The translations under genes and the position numbers were made by a program. Shown here piece by piece: positions 35,430 through 43,943 of a stretch of DNA of 64,000 bases (positions within the stretch are counted from its first letter, which is position 1; every line of letters starts with the position of its first letter). The notes beneath the pieces are model-generated. The model did not search any database, was not told the DNA's origin, and was given only the letters and a program-made list of their open reading frames with translations. This stretch comes from Sulfurimonas sp. HSL-1716 (GTDB lineage: Bacteria > Campylobacterota > Campylobacteria > Campylobacterales > Sulfurimonadaceae), in the NCBI RefSeq assembly GCF_039645975.1, contig NZ_CP147918.1, forward strand, positions 1,736,001 to 1,800,000. Direction: 5' to 3'.

Positions 35430-36035
35430 TTATTTCCTTATGTGTTTTATTTTTTGGTTGAATGTATATATCTCATTTGCGAGTTTTTTGATCTCTTTGT
35501 CGCTCAACATCTTCACCAGATCATGCATCAATGCATTTTTCTTTTCGCCGCTTTTAAACTGCTGTATCTTGTTATAGATATAGTCGGCATCTCTTCCCAA
35601 AAGCGACGGACCGATTATTCCGTTTGCATAATCATTATGGCAGGCAGAACATTTTACGATGAAGTCTTTGCTCAACTTACCGACGAGCATCGATATCTGT
35701 ACTTTTTCGTAAGGGCTTCGCACATGCATGTTCGCATCAAGATTCGTTCTCGGTTTTGCTTCTTCGTCGTTTTCTTCCGCTTTTTTCTTTGTATCATAGT
35801 CGTAATAGTATGACTTGCTTTGATTTTTGTCATACGCTTTTTCCTGCACTTTTATCTCTTGTGCATTTTCATTTTTTACAATCTCGATCTTCGGTGCCGT
35901 TTTTATACTTTGTACCGAAGTTTGCGTTTTTTCGGATTTATCTTCATGTCTGTCGTTACATCCTGTCAAAAACGTAAAAAGTAAAAAACCAGACGCATAT
36001 AACAAGGGTTGAATCTTTAAATTTTTAAACATCAC
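35430..36035 (-). CDS. nosC1: Lipoprotein cytochrome c NosC1
   Basis: The N-terminus ends in a lipobox (FLTGC), so the protein should be lipid-anchored. A long charged, low-complexity linker (about 30-105) leads to one c-type heme site CSACHN with a candidate distal Met in DLVKMLSD. It forms a pair with nosC2, 3 bases downstream. The tandem C1-C2 is characteristic of epsilonproteobacterial nos loci. Confidence 0.9.
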   Translation of the reverse strand: MMFKNLKIQPLLYASGFLLFTFLTGCNDRHEDKSEKTQTSVQSIKTAPKIEIVKNENAQEIKVQEKAYDKNQSKSYYYDYDTKKKAEENDEEAKPRTNLDANMHVRSPYEKVQISMLVGKLSKDFIVKCSACHNDYANGIIGPSLLGRDADYIYNKIQQFKSGEKKNALMHDLVKMLSDKEIKKLANEIYTFNQKIKHIRK

Positions 36036-36037
36036 TG

Positions 36038-36787
36038 TTAACTCCTTACTTTATCTTTTTTATAATACTCTTCATAAGTCATTCTCGGTTTTACCGCTAT
36101 AGAAGGAATAGTCGTCGGGCAGATCTCTTGACATGCCCCGCATCCTATACATCCGTCATAGATTTCCGGACGCTGTCCGCCGCCGCTATCGGGAACCATG
36201 GCGATTGCCGTCAGCGGATTTGGAATCGGACATATGGTGGCACACAGCGTACAGCTTTTACCTTCAAATCCGTCTATTCTTTCGAGCAGTTTTACTTCCA
36301 ACGGATTTTTGTGTCTCACAGAATCCGTAAAAGCTTTGATCTCGTCATTATACCCCTTAGGAACAGGTGTCTTTTTTATACCTAAACAGGTATCGGGAAA
36401 CTCCAGTACGGCGATCCCCATCTTTATATCTTCAGGTTTTTCACAATGATGATCCAATGCGCCGCTCGGACAAGCCAAGACACAAGGAACGGCTTCACAA
36501 GCAAAACAGGCCCTTACGTTCGCATCGATGTAAGGCGTACCGACTCCATGCCCTTGTACGGCATCTGATAATTTTATAGCATGATACGGGCAGACCTGTA
36601 GACACTGACCGCATTTTATACATAAAGCCAGAAATTTGTTTTCAGCTACTGCACCCGGCGGTCTTAGCCTATTCTCGGCCCGTGCAACATACGGACTAAA
36701 TACGATTCCGCCGCCGAGAACAAGTCCTAATACTCCAAGTGTGGAATATTTTACAAATTCTCTTCTGTCCGTCTGTACTTTTTGCAT
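36038..36787 (-). CDS. nosG: Periplasmic ferredoxin NosG
   Basis: NapG-like protein of 249 residues with a Tat-type leader (DRREFVKYSTLGVLG) and four [4Fe-4S] cysteine motifs: CIKCGQCLQVC, CFACEAVPCVLAC, CTLCATIC and CIGCGACQEIC. The Tat leader means export after cluster insertion. It partners NosH. It begins 3 bases after nosD and ends 2 bases before nosC1. Confidence 0.93.
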   Translation of the reverse strand: MQKVQTDRREFVKYSTLGVLGLVLGGGIVFSPYVARAENRLRPPGAVAENKFLALCIKCGQCLQVCPYHAIKLSDAVQGHGVGTPYIDANVRACFACEAVPCVLACPSGALDHHCEKPEDIKMGIAVLEFPDTCLGIKKTPVPKGYNDEIKAFTDSVRHKNPLEVKLLERIDGFEGKSCTLCATICPIPNPLTAIAMVPDSGGGQRPEIYDGCIGCGACQEICPTTIPSIAVKPRMTYEEYYKKDKVRS

Positions 36788-36790
36788 AAT

Positions 36791-38008
36791 TTATCCTCCT
36801 ACTCTAACTATTGGTTTTTTATCTTCAAGCAAAAAGAGCGGTTTAGTAAACGGAGCCAGTTTTGCCAAGAAATTCAATAATGAAATCACCGGTGAACCAT
36901 AAAAGAATTTTACGCTGGGATTATAGACCCAAAGCTGATCTGCATACTGGTAGACCTTATGCGGAGTATCTCCGATATTGTCGCCGTTTTTATCAAATCC
37001 TTCGTATTTATCCCAATAGTTGCCTGCTATCTCGTTTTCGTTCGATCTGCTTCCTCTGCTGTCGTTAACGACATCTTCGATATTGCCGGCGATAATATTG
37101 TCTTTAATGACATTGTTTTCACTCAGTGAGTGAAAATGTATCGCTTCGGCATTATAGAGAATCTTGTTGCCTATCATCCAGTTGTGGGTGTTTGGTTCAA
37201 AAGGCGATCTGTCGATATATATACCCTGAGCACAGTAGATCACGGTATTATTTTTAAGAGTAAAGTTCGAAACATCTTTTAGACCTATTCCCATGCCCGT
37301 GGCACCCAAAGAACTTTTGATCACGTTTCCTTCTGCAATAGTATCTTGTGAGTACATAAAAAATATACCCACCGAGTTATACTGGTAATGATTGTTTTTT
37401 ACAATATTCTTACCCGCATACATAAAATGCAGAGAATATCTGCAGTATTCGCTGTAATTGTCTTCTATCTCGTTTCCATGCGAATACCAAACGACTACGT
37501 CACGAGATTTTTTCAAACGGTTGCCCTTTATTATATTGTCATTACTGTACCATAGCCTCAAACCATCACCTCTTAACCCGAGTTCATAGTTTTTTGAAGT
37601 TATGTTGTTATCAGATATGATCGAATTGCTAACCATTTGAAAATCTATTCCGAAAAGACAATCTTTTATATTACAATGACTGATCTCGCACTGTTTGCCG
37701 CCAACCACGGAAACGGCTGCATCCACTTTTTCATGTCTGTCGCCGCTGCCCACTATGTTTAGGTTTTTGAGCGTTACAAAAGAGCTTTTGACGGTTATGA
37801 CCGTTCCTTTCTCTCCTCCGTCGATAACGACGCCGGCTTCCTTACCGATAATGCTAAGCGGCTTATCGATCGTAATCTTTCCCTTATATACTCCTGCAGG
37901 AAGTTTGATTATAGAACCTGCGGGCGCATTGTCAATAGCTTCTTGAAGTACGTTCGCATATAATACGTTTAACAGTAAAAAGAAAACAATGATTATCGCT
38001 TTTAACAT
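36791..38008 (-). CDS. nosD: Copper-maturation beta-helix protein NosD
   Basis: A Sec signal (MLKAIIIVFFLLLNVLYA) leads into right-handed beta-helix repeats over 405 residues. It has the family's conserved patterns VVWYSHGNEIEDN, SLHFMYAGKN and GIFFMYSQDT, expected to contribute to copper handling, and the C-terminal NYWDKYEGFDKNGDNIGDTP. NosD works with NosFY in forming CuZ of NosZ. A diverged paralogue ends the same operon. Confidence 0.93.
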   Translation of the reverse strand: MLKAIIIVFFLLLNVLYANVLQEAIDNAPAGSIIKLPAGVYKGKITIDKPLSIIGKEAGVVIDGGEKGTVITVKSSFVTLKNLNIVGSGDRHEKVDAAVSVVGGKQCEISHCNIKDCLFGIDFQMVSNSIISDNNITSKNYELGLRGDGLRLWYSNDNIIKGNRLKKSRDVVVWYSHGNEIEDNYSEYCRYSLHFMYAGKNIVKNNHYQYNSVGIFFMYSQDTIAEGNVIKSSLGATGMGIGLKDVSNFTLKNNTVIYCAQGIYIDRSPFEPNTHNWMIGNKILYNAEAIHFHSLSENNVIKDNIIAGNIEDVVNDSRGSRSNENEIAGNYWDKYEGFDKNGDNIGDTPHKVYQYADQLWVYNPSVKFFYGSPVISLLNFLAKLAPFTKPLFLLEDKKPIVRVGG

Positions 38009-38030
38009 ACTTCAGCCTTTACGTTATGAT

Positions 38031-38813
38031 TTACTGCTCTGCTTCTCTTAATGCTTTTTGTTTTGCAAAGAAAGCAAGCAGGCTTAATATACCGACAACA
38101 AGCAATGCGTAAAAACCTATCGTAGGATATGAATGGGTAGTAAACTGGGCTATCTTACCGTCTCCGAAAACCGTCGGCATAAAAGGTTTGATCTTAAACG
38201 CTCCCCAGTCATGCAGGTTATGTCCGAACCAATACAGCCAGTATGAGTAATCGGCCACAAAAAGGATCGGCAATATGGTCGGTATAAGCATGATATAGCT
38301 GAGTATCTTTTTGTTGTATGCTATGAAATAGATCATTCCCAAACTCACAAGCAGCAGTGCATAGATACCGATCGCTCTTTCAATATGTCCGCCGACCCAC
38401 ATCGGATCCATACCGACATAATGGTTGATCGTATTCATCTCATGAACCTCTCCGCTGTATCCGTCAAAGTGAAAATATACCGGGATTCCTTCCGGGAAAG
38501 CTTCTTTAGGATAGTTCGGTGCTTCAAGAGAAACTGCCCAGATAGGTAAAGAGGGAACGCCTATCTCTGATTCTGTTTCGATCATCTTCACTAAGTCGTT
38601 ATCGGCTTCTTTAGGTGTCGCTTGGCTTTGATATCTGCCTTTGCTGTATAGATTCCATACGGCTATAGAAAGAGATGACACCTGATCACCCTTTCCTGCA
38701 TCGACTTTATTTAATGTTCCATGAAATGCGATCATTGGAAAAGTAAACGATATTGTTAAAATAATTAAGGCTAACGTCGCAAATATTCTTGCTTTTTTTA
38801 GACTTGGATTCAT
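38031..38813 (-). CDS. nosB: Membrane protein NosB
   Basis: 260 residues with an N-terminal membrane segment, a periplasmic domain (about 35-150) and four further helices, ending in a lysine-rich tail. It sits between nosZ and nosD, the place of NosB in Wolinella, and contains MDPMWVGGHIERAIGIYALLLVSLGMIYF as first helix of the bundle. The exact function of NosB is not settled. Its ATG is 194 bases from the nosZ stop; that gap holds a strong hairpin and a promoter-like sequence. Confidence 0.85.
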   Translation of the reverse strand: MNPSLKKARIFATLALIILTISFTFPMIAFHGTLNKVDAGKGDQVSSLSIAVWNLYSKGRYQSQATPKEADNDLVKMIETESEIGVPSLPIWAVSLEAPNYPKEAFPEGIPVYFHFDGYSGEVHEMNTINHYVGMDPMWVGGHIERAIGIYALLLVSLGMIYFIAYNKKILSYIMLIPTILPILFVADYSYWLYWFGHNLHDWGAFKIKPFMPTVFGDGKIAQFTTHSYPTIGFYALLVVGILSLLAFFAKQKALREAEQ

Positions 38814-38881
38814 GATTTTTTTTCCTTTGTATAAATTAAAAACTCAAAGTCACCTATACCCTCAATTTTTAATTCTTTAAT

Positions 38882-38911
38882 ATTATAAAGTATTGTAGGA
38901 TAACACTGCAA
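38882..38911 (-). promoter_or_regulatory. Putative internal promoter of nosB operon
   Basis: On the minus strand TTGCAG (38911-38906) and a perfect TATAAT (38887-38882) are 18 bases apart. A start near 38875 would give a leader of about 60 bases to the nosB ATG. This would let the accessory genes be transcribed without nosZ. Confidence 0.5.
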
Positions 38912-38953
38912 CCATCATATTGACTTTTTGCCAACATAATTTCATTATTTAAG

Positions 38954-38981
38954 ATGCGGGAGGGCTTTCGCCCTCCCGCAT
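38954..38981 (-). terminator. Perfect 12-bp hairpin between nosZ and nosB
   Basis: ATGCGGGAGGGC (38954-38965) pairs perfectly with 38970-38981. On the nosZ transcript the loop is GAAA, a GNRA tetraloop. It lies 25 bases after the nosZ stop. No U-run follows on the minus strand, so it may act as a partial terminator or as a 3' stabiliser that keeps nosZ mRNA more abundant than the accessory mRNA. Confidence 0.7.
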
Positions 38982-39006
38982 ACGGATTTTTGTTGAAGAC
39001 TACCTA

Positions 39007-41610
39007 TTAGAATAGGTTTGCATTTTGATCTACCCATTTTAGGTATTCAATAATATTTTTGACTTCTTTTTCGTTCATATGTTGATTAGGCATTTTCAAG
39101 TTGAAATAATCAATCATACTTTTTACATACGGATCAGTATATTTAGACGCCGGATTCATAACGAAATCCTTAACCCATTTTTCACCGTTTTCATGTCTTT
39201 GTAGAACACCTGTTAAGTCCGGACCGGATGAAACTTTACCGATTACGTGACATCCGCCACATCCGCCTTCGCCAAATGCTCTTTCCCCTTCTGCAGCAGC
39301 AGGAGATTGTTTAGTAGCAACTTCTTTTACAAGCAGGTCTTTTGCTCTGATTCCAACATCGGCTGTTTTAACCATATATTGCCAGATCATGTTTTCAAAA
39401 AGAACCGCTTTTTCATAATCGCCTTTTTTCACTGCTGCATCAGATTGTTTCTTTTGCGCAGGAATTTTTCCGTATTGATCAAGAGCATCCGTCACAAGGT
39501 TTTTAACCGTTGCATGTTTTTCGAAGTGGTTTTCTTTTAAGAATTTAACAACACTTTGAATAACAGCGTCAGTAGCACTGTTTACAGCAACTGCTTTGTC
39601 ATACTCAGCTTTTAGCTGTGCTTTAGTCATTGTTTTCATTTTTAGTTTTTGAGCACTAACATATTTTTTGTTAGGATCTTTAACCATCATGTAACCCATC
39701 ATCTCTAAGTGTAGTGCTGAACAGAACTCTGTACAGTAGTACGGGAATACACCTTCCAAGTCAGCTTTAAATGTCATTGCTACCGTTTCACCCGGCTCTA
39801 AAGATGCATGGATATTGTAATCATCAACTGTAAAGCCGTGAGTTTCATCTTCAGCACGTTCTAGGTTTGTCAAGTAGAAAGTAACAGTATCGCCTTTGTT
39901 AACAGTAACTCTCTCAGGATTGATATGAGATCTGACAAGTGTTCCGTAGATATAGACATGTTTGCCTTTTCTTACGATTTTTTCTTGACCTGCCAAAGTT
40001 TTACCAACGTGTTGTTTTCCTGTTTTAGGATCTATACCCATTTGGTATCTTACTTCAGGATGAAGTTTACTCAATCTGATCGCAACTGCTTGGTGAGGTT
40101 CTCCAAGAGGTAACGGCATATCTACCAAAAGATCCATTTTCTTACCGCTGATATCAATCAACTGGTGATTTTGCGGATGTAAAGGACCTACCGGATCGAA
40201 TCTGTCGATAGCCAGTTTGTTCAATGAGATAATGTATTTACCTTGAGGATCAGCTGATTTGCCTTCCATACCACAAAGGTGACCAACGTTGTAGTGAACG
40301 TTTACTTTATCTACCACTTTTAATGTTTTATAGTTCCATTTTACGATTTGGCTGTCAACATATAAAGAAGTATAGATCTCACCGTCTTTCCAATCTTTAC
40401 CATATTGGTTATGTAATGGCCCAAGACCTAGTTCAGCTTGTCCATGTAAAGATTTTTTCATATCTAGGATAGGAATACCGTAAGGATCTCTTCCTGCATA
40501 TTCTTTATTGTCGATAAGTTTTTTGATTTTGCTCCATTGGAATACAGATGCATGAGTATCTAGTTTCCCACATACTACGATGTATTCGCCGTCCGGAGAC
40601 ACATCCACACCGTGCGGTGATTTTGGTTCAGGGATCAAGAAAAGAGCATTGTTCGCAACAGCTACGCTCATAGGAATAACTCTCATTCCGTTGATCATTT
40701 TATAGTTTTTCTTGTTTTTTACAAGTTGTGCAAGTTTTTTCCAGTTATAAACATGCATAAAGTCGGTATCATTTCTACTCATACCCGCTTCGTTCGGCGG
40801 CATACCTACTTCGATCCCACCTGTATACATTTCAGTATTAAATGAGTTTGTAAAGCCCCAGCCGTAAGACACGCCTTTACCAGCATCACTTAGATCTTGC
40901 ATATATGGAGGTAGTTCAAGAGTAAAAGAATCTTTTGGAATGATTCTTCCTTTTTTATGATCGAACTTCCATAGTGTAACACCGCCGCGATATGTTTCTT
41001 TATAATCTTCTATCGGGTGATAGTTATTATCAAACGGCGCAGCATATTGACACGCTTCTAGGATATATTCACTGTTTGGAGTAAAGAATGCTCCACCGTG
41101 CTCAGATTTAAATACAGGGTTGACCACGATTTGTTTTGTTTCGAAATCATTAAGATCGATGATTGCGACCCTAGGGTTTGCTTTATCATTGATCGCTAAC
41201 CATTTACCGTCGTATTTACCATCTGTTTCAGAAAGCGCAGGGTGGTGTGTATCTCCCCAGTTGATCTCTTTGCCTCTGATATTTCCCTCTCTTAAAATTT
41301 TCAAGCTGTCGTCATCATAACCATACCCCTGCCATGGTTCCGGTGTAAATACAGCGATGTATTTTAAGATTCTCATTGACGGTACGCCATAGACTATGAC
41401 TTGTCCACACTGCCCGCCAGAACTAAATACCATAAATTCATCTCTGCCCCCCGTTGGATTGTAGGTTTTAGCAGCATGAATAACATCGTTTTCCGTTAAG
41501 CCTCTAGCTTTCATTACTTTTTCAAGTTCCCCACCGTTTGCAGACGCAACCGTCGCAGCAAGCGAAGTACCTAAAACAAGCATGGAAAGCTTACTTAAAT
41601 ACTTGTCCAT
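39007..41610 (-). CDS. nosZ: Nitrous oxide reductase NosZ, clade II, with C-terminal cytochrome c
   Basis: It reduces N2O to N2 in the periplasm. About 867 residues from ATG 41610 (AAGGAG nearby). The Sec leader MDKYLSKLSMLVLGTSLA shows clade II rather than the Tat-exported clade I. A seven-bladed propeller carrying the CuZ histidines (GDTHHPA, SPHGVDVS, GPLHNQ, EPHQAV and others) is followed by a cupredoxin with the CuA motif YCTEFCSALHLEMMGYM (about 640-660). A linker and a monoheme domain with GCGGCHVIG (about 790-798) follow. The fused heme domain is the epsilonproteobacterial form and accepts electrons from NosC-type cytochromes. Confidence 0.97.
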   Translation of the reverse strand: MDKYLSKLSMLVLGTSLAATVASANGGELEKVMKARGLTENDVIHAAKTYNPTGGRDEFMVFSSGGQCGQVIVYGVPSMRILKYIAVFTPEPWQGYGYDDDSLKILREGNIRGKEINWGDTHHPALSETDGKYDGKWLAINDKANPRVAIIDLNDFETKQIVVNPVFKSEHGGAFFTPNSEYILEACQYAAPFDNNYHPIEDYKETYRGGVTLWKFDHKKGRIIPKDSFTLELPPYMQDLSDAGKGVSYGWGFTNSFNTEMYTGGIEVGMPPNEAGMSRNDTDFMHVYNWKKLAQLVKNKKNYKMINGMRVIPMSVAVANNALFLIPEPKSPHGVDVSPDGEYIVVCGKLDTHASVFQWSKIKKLIDNKEYAGRDPYGIPILDMKKSLHGQAELGLGPLHNQYGKDWKDGEIYTSLYVDSQIVKWNYKTLKVVDKVNVHYNVGHLCGMEGKSADPQGKYIISLNKLAIDRFDPVGPLHPQNHQLIDISGKKMDLLVDMPLPLGEPHQAVAIRLSKLHPEVRYQMGIDPKTGKQHVGKTLAGQEKIVRKGKHVYIYGTLVRSHINPERVTVNKGDTVTFYLTNLERAEDETHGFTVDDYNIHASLEPGETVAMTFKADLEGVFPYYCTEFCSALHLEMMGYMMVKDPNKKYVSAQKLKMKTMTKAQLKAEYDKAVAVNSATDAVIQSVVKFLKENHFEKHATVKNLVTDALDQYGKIPAQKKQSDAAVKKGDYEKAVLFENMIWQYMVKTADVGIRAKDLLVKEVATKQSPAAAEGERAFGEGGCGGCHVIGKVSSGPDLTGVLQRHENGEKWVKDFVMNPASKYTDPYVKSMIDYFNLKMPNQHMNEKEVKNIIEYLKWVDQNANLF

Positions 41611-41673
41611 TTTCCACTCCTTAAAATTCTTTAAGCATAGGCAAAAAACAACCATATACTCAAATTAAGCAAA

Positions 41674-41679
41674 ATAATA
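41674..41679 (-). promoter_or_regulatory. Putative -10 element of nosZ
   Basis: TATTAT on the minus strand. With the usual 6-7 bases to the start, transcription would begin near 41667, placing the palindrome at 41695-41722 exactly at -41.5. The nosZ ATG is about 57 bases further on. Confidence 0.5.
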
Positions 41680-41694
41680 TTACATTTTACAGGG

Positions 41695-41722
41695 TAAAAA
41701 TTTGACCCAGGTCAAATTTTTA
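41695..41722 (-). promoter_or_regulatory. Crp/Fnr-type operator upstream of nosZ
   Basis: A 28-base inverted repeat with 13 of 14 matching positions per arm; the core is TTTGACCCAGGTCAAA, that is TTGAC-N4-GTCAA, close to the FNR/DNR consensus TTGAT-N4-ATCAA. It lies 85 bases upstream of the nosZ ATG, directly behind the stop of the upstream gene. The regulator is probably the Crp/Fnr protein encoded at 42707-43363. Confidence 0.75.
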
Positions 41723-41724
41723 CA

Positions 41725-42702
41725 TTACTTTGATTTATTAAGATTATAAGTAGAAATTAAGTTGTCTAAATCGATTTTTAGATTCTTTAGTTTGAGGGTT
41801 GAATTGGTCAGCTCTTCCAGACTGTTGATCACGCTGTCCTCTTTTTTCGTCAACTCGTGATCGATATCTTTATCTTTTTCCATAAGTGCGAGAAGCTCGA
41901 GAATATCTTCTATATTGTTCTCGACAATCTCTAAAGATTCATACGTATGCTGCAGTAATTCCGTAGAATTTTTTACCGATTTGTTTATTTTATTGACCAA
42001 GAAGTTAAAATTATTCGTGGCTTCGGTTACATCCTCGATATTATTGTATATCTTGATCGGCTTAAGCCCTTGAATGGTCGAATTGGTAATGATATTCTTA
42101 GAAGTAAGAAGAAATTTTTGTACAAAATCGATAACGCTTTTGAGCTGTGTAAACAGGTAGATAAGCGAAAGGGCCAGAAGAATGAACAAGATATCCTGTA
42201 CTGCCTTAAAGGCGTTTATTTTATTGCTAAAATACAACTGATGCATCTTATTGAGCTTATTTATTTCAAAGACAAGCTGCAGATTCGTATTATATATGTC
42301 GTTTACAAGTTCCTGTAAAAGCATGGTTGAGTAGACCGATGTGGTATTCACCTGCCCCATAAAAGTTTGCGCCAGGTTATAAAACTTATTTCTTAAATGG
42401 ATTATGTTTGCTTTTTGCTGTTTCCCCAAAGGCAGTTTTTTATCGTCTAAAGTCTTGATCTCGGTATTTATACGAAACAGATTTTTTTTGATCGAGTTAT
42501 CCAGCTCTTTGGTAGAGGAGTTTTCATTCTTATATATATAAAAAATATTTTTCGATATCTCTTGAATAAAATCTTTCTGTTGGTTTAAAGAGGTCAGGAT
42601 GCTGCTTTGAATATTGTTTTGATAATTAATATAGTTGAACAAAAGGGCCAATGCCATCGATAACATAAAAATCAATATACCGACTATTTTTATTTTTTTC
42701 AT
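41725..42702 (-). CDS. Sensor-like two-helix membrane protein without output domain
   Basis: 325 residues. Membrane segment 1 (about 7-24) and segment 2 (about 165-186, ILFILLALSLIYLFT) enclose a helical periplasmic domain of about 140 residues rich in Asn, Gln and Leu, like the four-helix sensors of NarX or PilJ type. The cytoplasmic part (about 190-325) is a coiled coil without kinase, HAMP-kinase, GGDEF or chemoreceptor hairpin signatures. It begins 4 bases after the Crp/Fnr gene, in the same operon, and its stop abuts the nosZ operator. It may sense a nitrogen oxide or quinone-linked signal for that regulator (inference). Confidence 0.6.
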   Translation of the reverse strand: MKKIKIVGILIFMLSMALALLFNYINYQNNIQSSILTSLNQQKDFIQEISKNIFYIYKNENSSTKELDNSIKKNLFRINTEIKTLDDKKLPLGKQQKANIIHLRNKFYNLAQTFMGQVNTTSVYSTMLLQELVNDIYNTNLQLVFEINKLNKMHQLYFSNKINAFKAVQDILFILLALSLIYLFTQLKSVIDFVQKFLLTSKNIITNSTIQGLKPIKIYNNIEDVTEATNNFNFLVNKINKSVKNSTELLQHTYESLEIVENNIEDILELLALMEKDKDIDHELTKKEDSVINSLEELTNSTLKLKNLKIDLDNLISTYNLNKSK

Positions 42703-42706
42703 CTGA

Positions 42707-43363
42707 TCATTCCTTATATATCGCTTCTAAACCTGAAGAATCCAATACAATGACCCTTCCATGGATAATATCGATTATCTTATTGCGTTTTAATCTATTT
42801 AATATGCGTGAAAGCGTAGCGGGCTGAATATGCAGGACAAGAGAAACTTCATGCCTTTTTAATTTGTTAAACATATCAAGGTCCGTATTTAACATCATGG
42901 CAACCTTTGATACGGAATCAAAAATAAACTCTCTGTCGATTAGAAACTCCAGTTTTTTCGACCTGGAAATCATTTCATTTATAAACTCAAAACATAGTAC
43001 GTTGTTATGTAAAAACTCCTCTTTGAAGCGTTTATAGTCTACGCCGAGTATCTGTGAATCTTCCAAAAGAGTTATATTGGAAAAAGAGAGGATCGTTTCG
43101 CTTTTTATATCCGAGATTCTTGATATAAGCGAATTCTCATGTATATAGTATAGGAATATATCGTTTTCATGCTTATCTATCTTATATGCTTTAGCCAGAC
43201 CTTTGGTCAAGAAAAGAAGCTCTTTGCTTTGCTCCTTTTCATAATAAAGAAGATAACCTTTATTGTAATCATGCAGGGTGGAAAAGCTAGCTAATTTTTG
43301 GATATCTTCACTGCTAAGGGCAGCAAAAAAGTCCAATGATTCTATAGCTTTTAATATAGACAC
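42707..43363 (-). CDS. Crp/Fnr-family transcriptional regulator
   Basis: 218 residues from a GTG start. The N-terminal cyclic-nucleotide-like beta-roll (about 10-125) contains GYLLYYEKEQSKELLFLTKGLAKAY. A dimer helix follows, then a Crp-type helix-turn-helix (about 165-200, RHEVSLVLHIQPATLSRILNRLKRNKII). The four cysteines of FNR are absent, so it is not an oxygen-sensing Fe-S protein; DNR/NarR-like heme or ligand sensing is possible. The operators TTGAC-N4-GTCAA before its own operon and before nosZ suggest that it activates both. Confidence 0.88.
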   Translation of the reverse strand: MSILKAIESLDFFAALSSEDIQKLASFSTLHDYNKGYLLYYEKEQSKELLFLTKGLAKAYKIDKHENDIFLYYIHENSLISRISDIKSETILSFSNITLLEDSQILGVDYKRFKEEFLHNNVLCFEFINEMISRSKKLEFLIDREFIFDSVSKVAMMLNTDLDMFNKLKRHEVSLVLHIQPATLSRILNRLKRNKIIDIIHGRVIVLDSSGLEAIYKE

Positions 43364-43370
43364 AAAAAAC

Positions 43371-43844
43371 CTAATTTATAAGATTCAAACAATCTTTTTT
43401 TGTGATATCGAACTCAAAGAGAGTATTTTTTGTTTTCGCGCTCGTATAGATGTAAGAGACGTTTATTCCTGCGTCTAAGAAAGTTTTCGAAGATTGGCAT
43501 ATCCCCTTTGTGATACTTTTTTGCATTCTTGCTTTGTCGTCTTTTATCACAGCCTGATCATTTTTGGCACCGGTATTTATCTCGAATGTATATACCAGCG
43601 ATGAGTTTTTACTACCGATCTTTATCAATTGTGTATATTTATCTACGGTCTGCGGCAAAGTTTTAGAGACTTCCGCGACTACCATCTTGATCACATGTTC
43701 TCTTTGCTTCATCATCTCTTTTTTAGGAAATTCACCGGGTCGCGTCGGTATTTCATCTGCAAAAGAATAAGAGCTAAAAGAGATCAAAATGAAAATCGGG
43801 AGCAGTGAACTTTTTATTAGAGTAAGAACTTTGTCATAACGCAT
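43371..43844 (-). CDS. Exported protein of unknown function, nos regulatory operon
   Basis: 157 residues with a long basic n-region and signal peptide ending SSYSFA. The mature part begins DEIPTRPGEFPKKEMM and has two cysteines (KGICQSSK and KKDCLNL) that could form a disulfide. No family is recognised. First gene of an operon with the Crp/Fnr regulator (7 bases downstream) and the sensor-like membrane protein. AAGGCG precedes the ATG. Candidate periplasmic ligand-binding partner, without direct evidence. Confidence 0.65.
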   Translation of the reverse strand: MRYDKVLTLIKSSLLPIFILISFSSYSFADEIPTRPGEFPKKEMMKQREHVIKMVVAEVSKTLPQTVDKYTQLIKIGSKNSSLVYTFEINTGAKNDQAVIKDDKARMQKSITKGICQSSKTFLDAGINVSYIYTSAKTKNTLFEFDITKKDCLNLIN

Positions 43845-43876
43845 ATTTCGCCTTTTTCTTGATGTATGTGGCCGGT

Positions 43877-43919
43877 ATTTTACATTAGCGCTCGGCTCAA
43901 ATATTTGACCTAGGTCAAA
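43877..43919 (-). promoter_or_regulatory. Promoter and Crp/Fnr operator of the regulatory operon
   Basis: TTTGACCTAGGTCAAA (43904-43919) is a perfect 16-base palindrome of the TTGAC-N4-GTCAA type. A -10-like TAAAAT lies at 43882-43877. The inferred start near 43870 puts the palindrome centre at -41.5, the same geometry as at nosZ. This suggests positive autoregulation. Confidence 0.72.
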
Positions 43920-43943
43920 CTTTTTAAAAAACTCGAATAGGGG

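Noticed and set aside
38920-38934. TTGAC-N5-GCCAA as a third Crp/Fnr operator before nosB
   Set aside because: The spacer is 5 instead of 4, one half-site is altered, and the centre lies about 52 bases from the inferred start, not 41.5.
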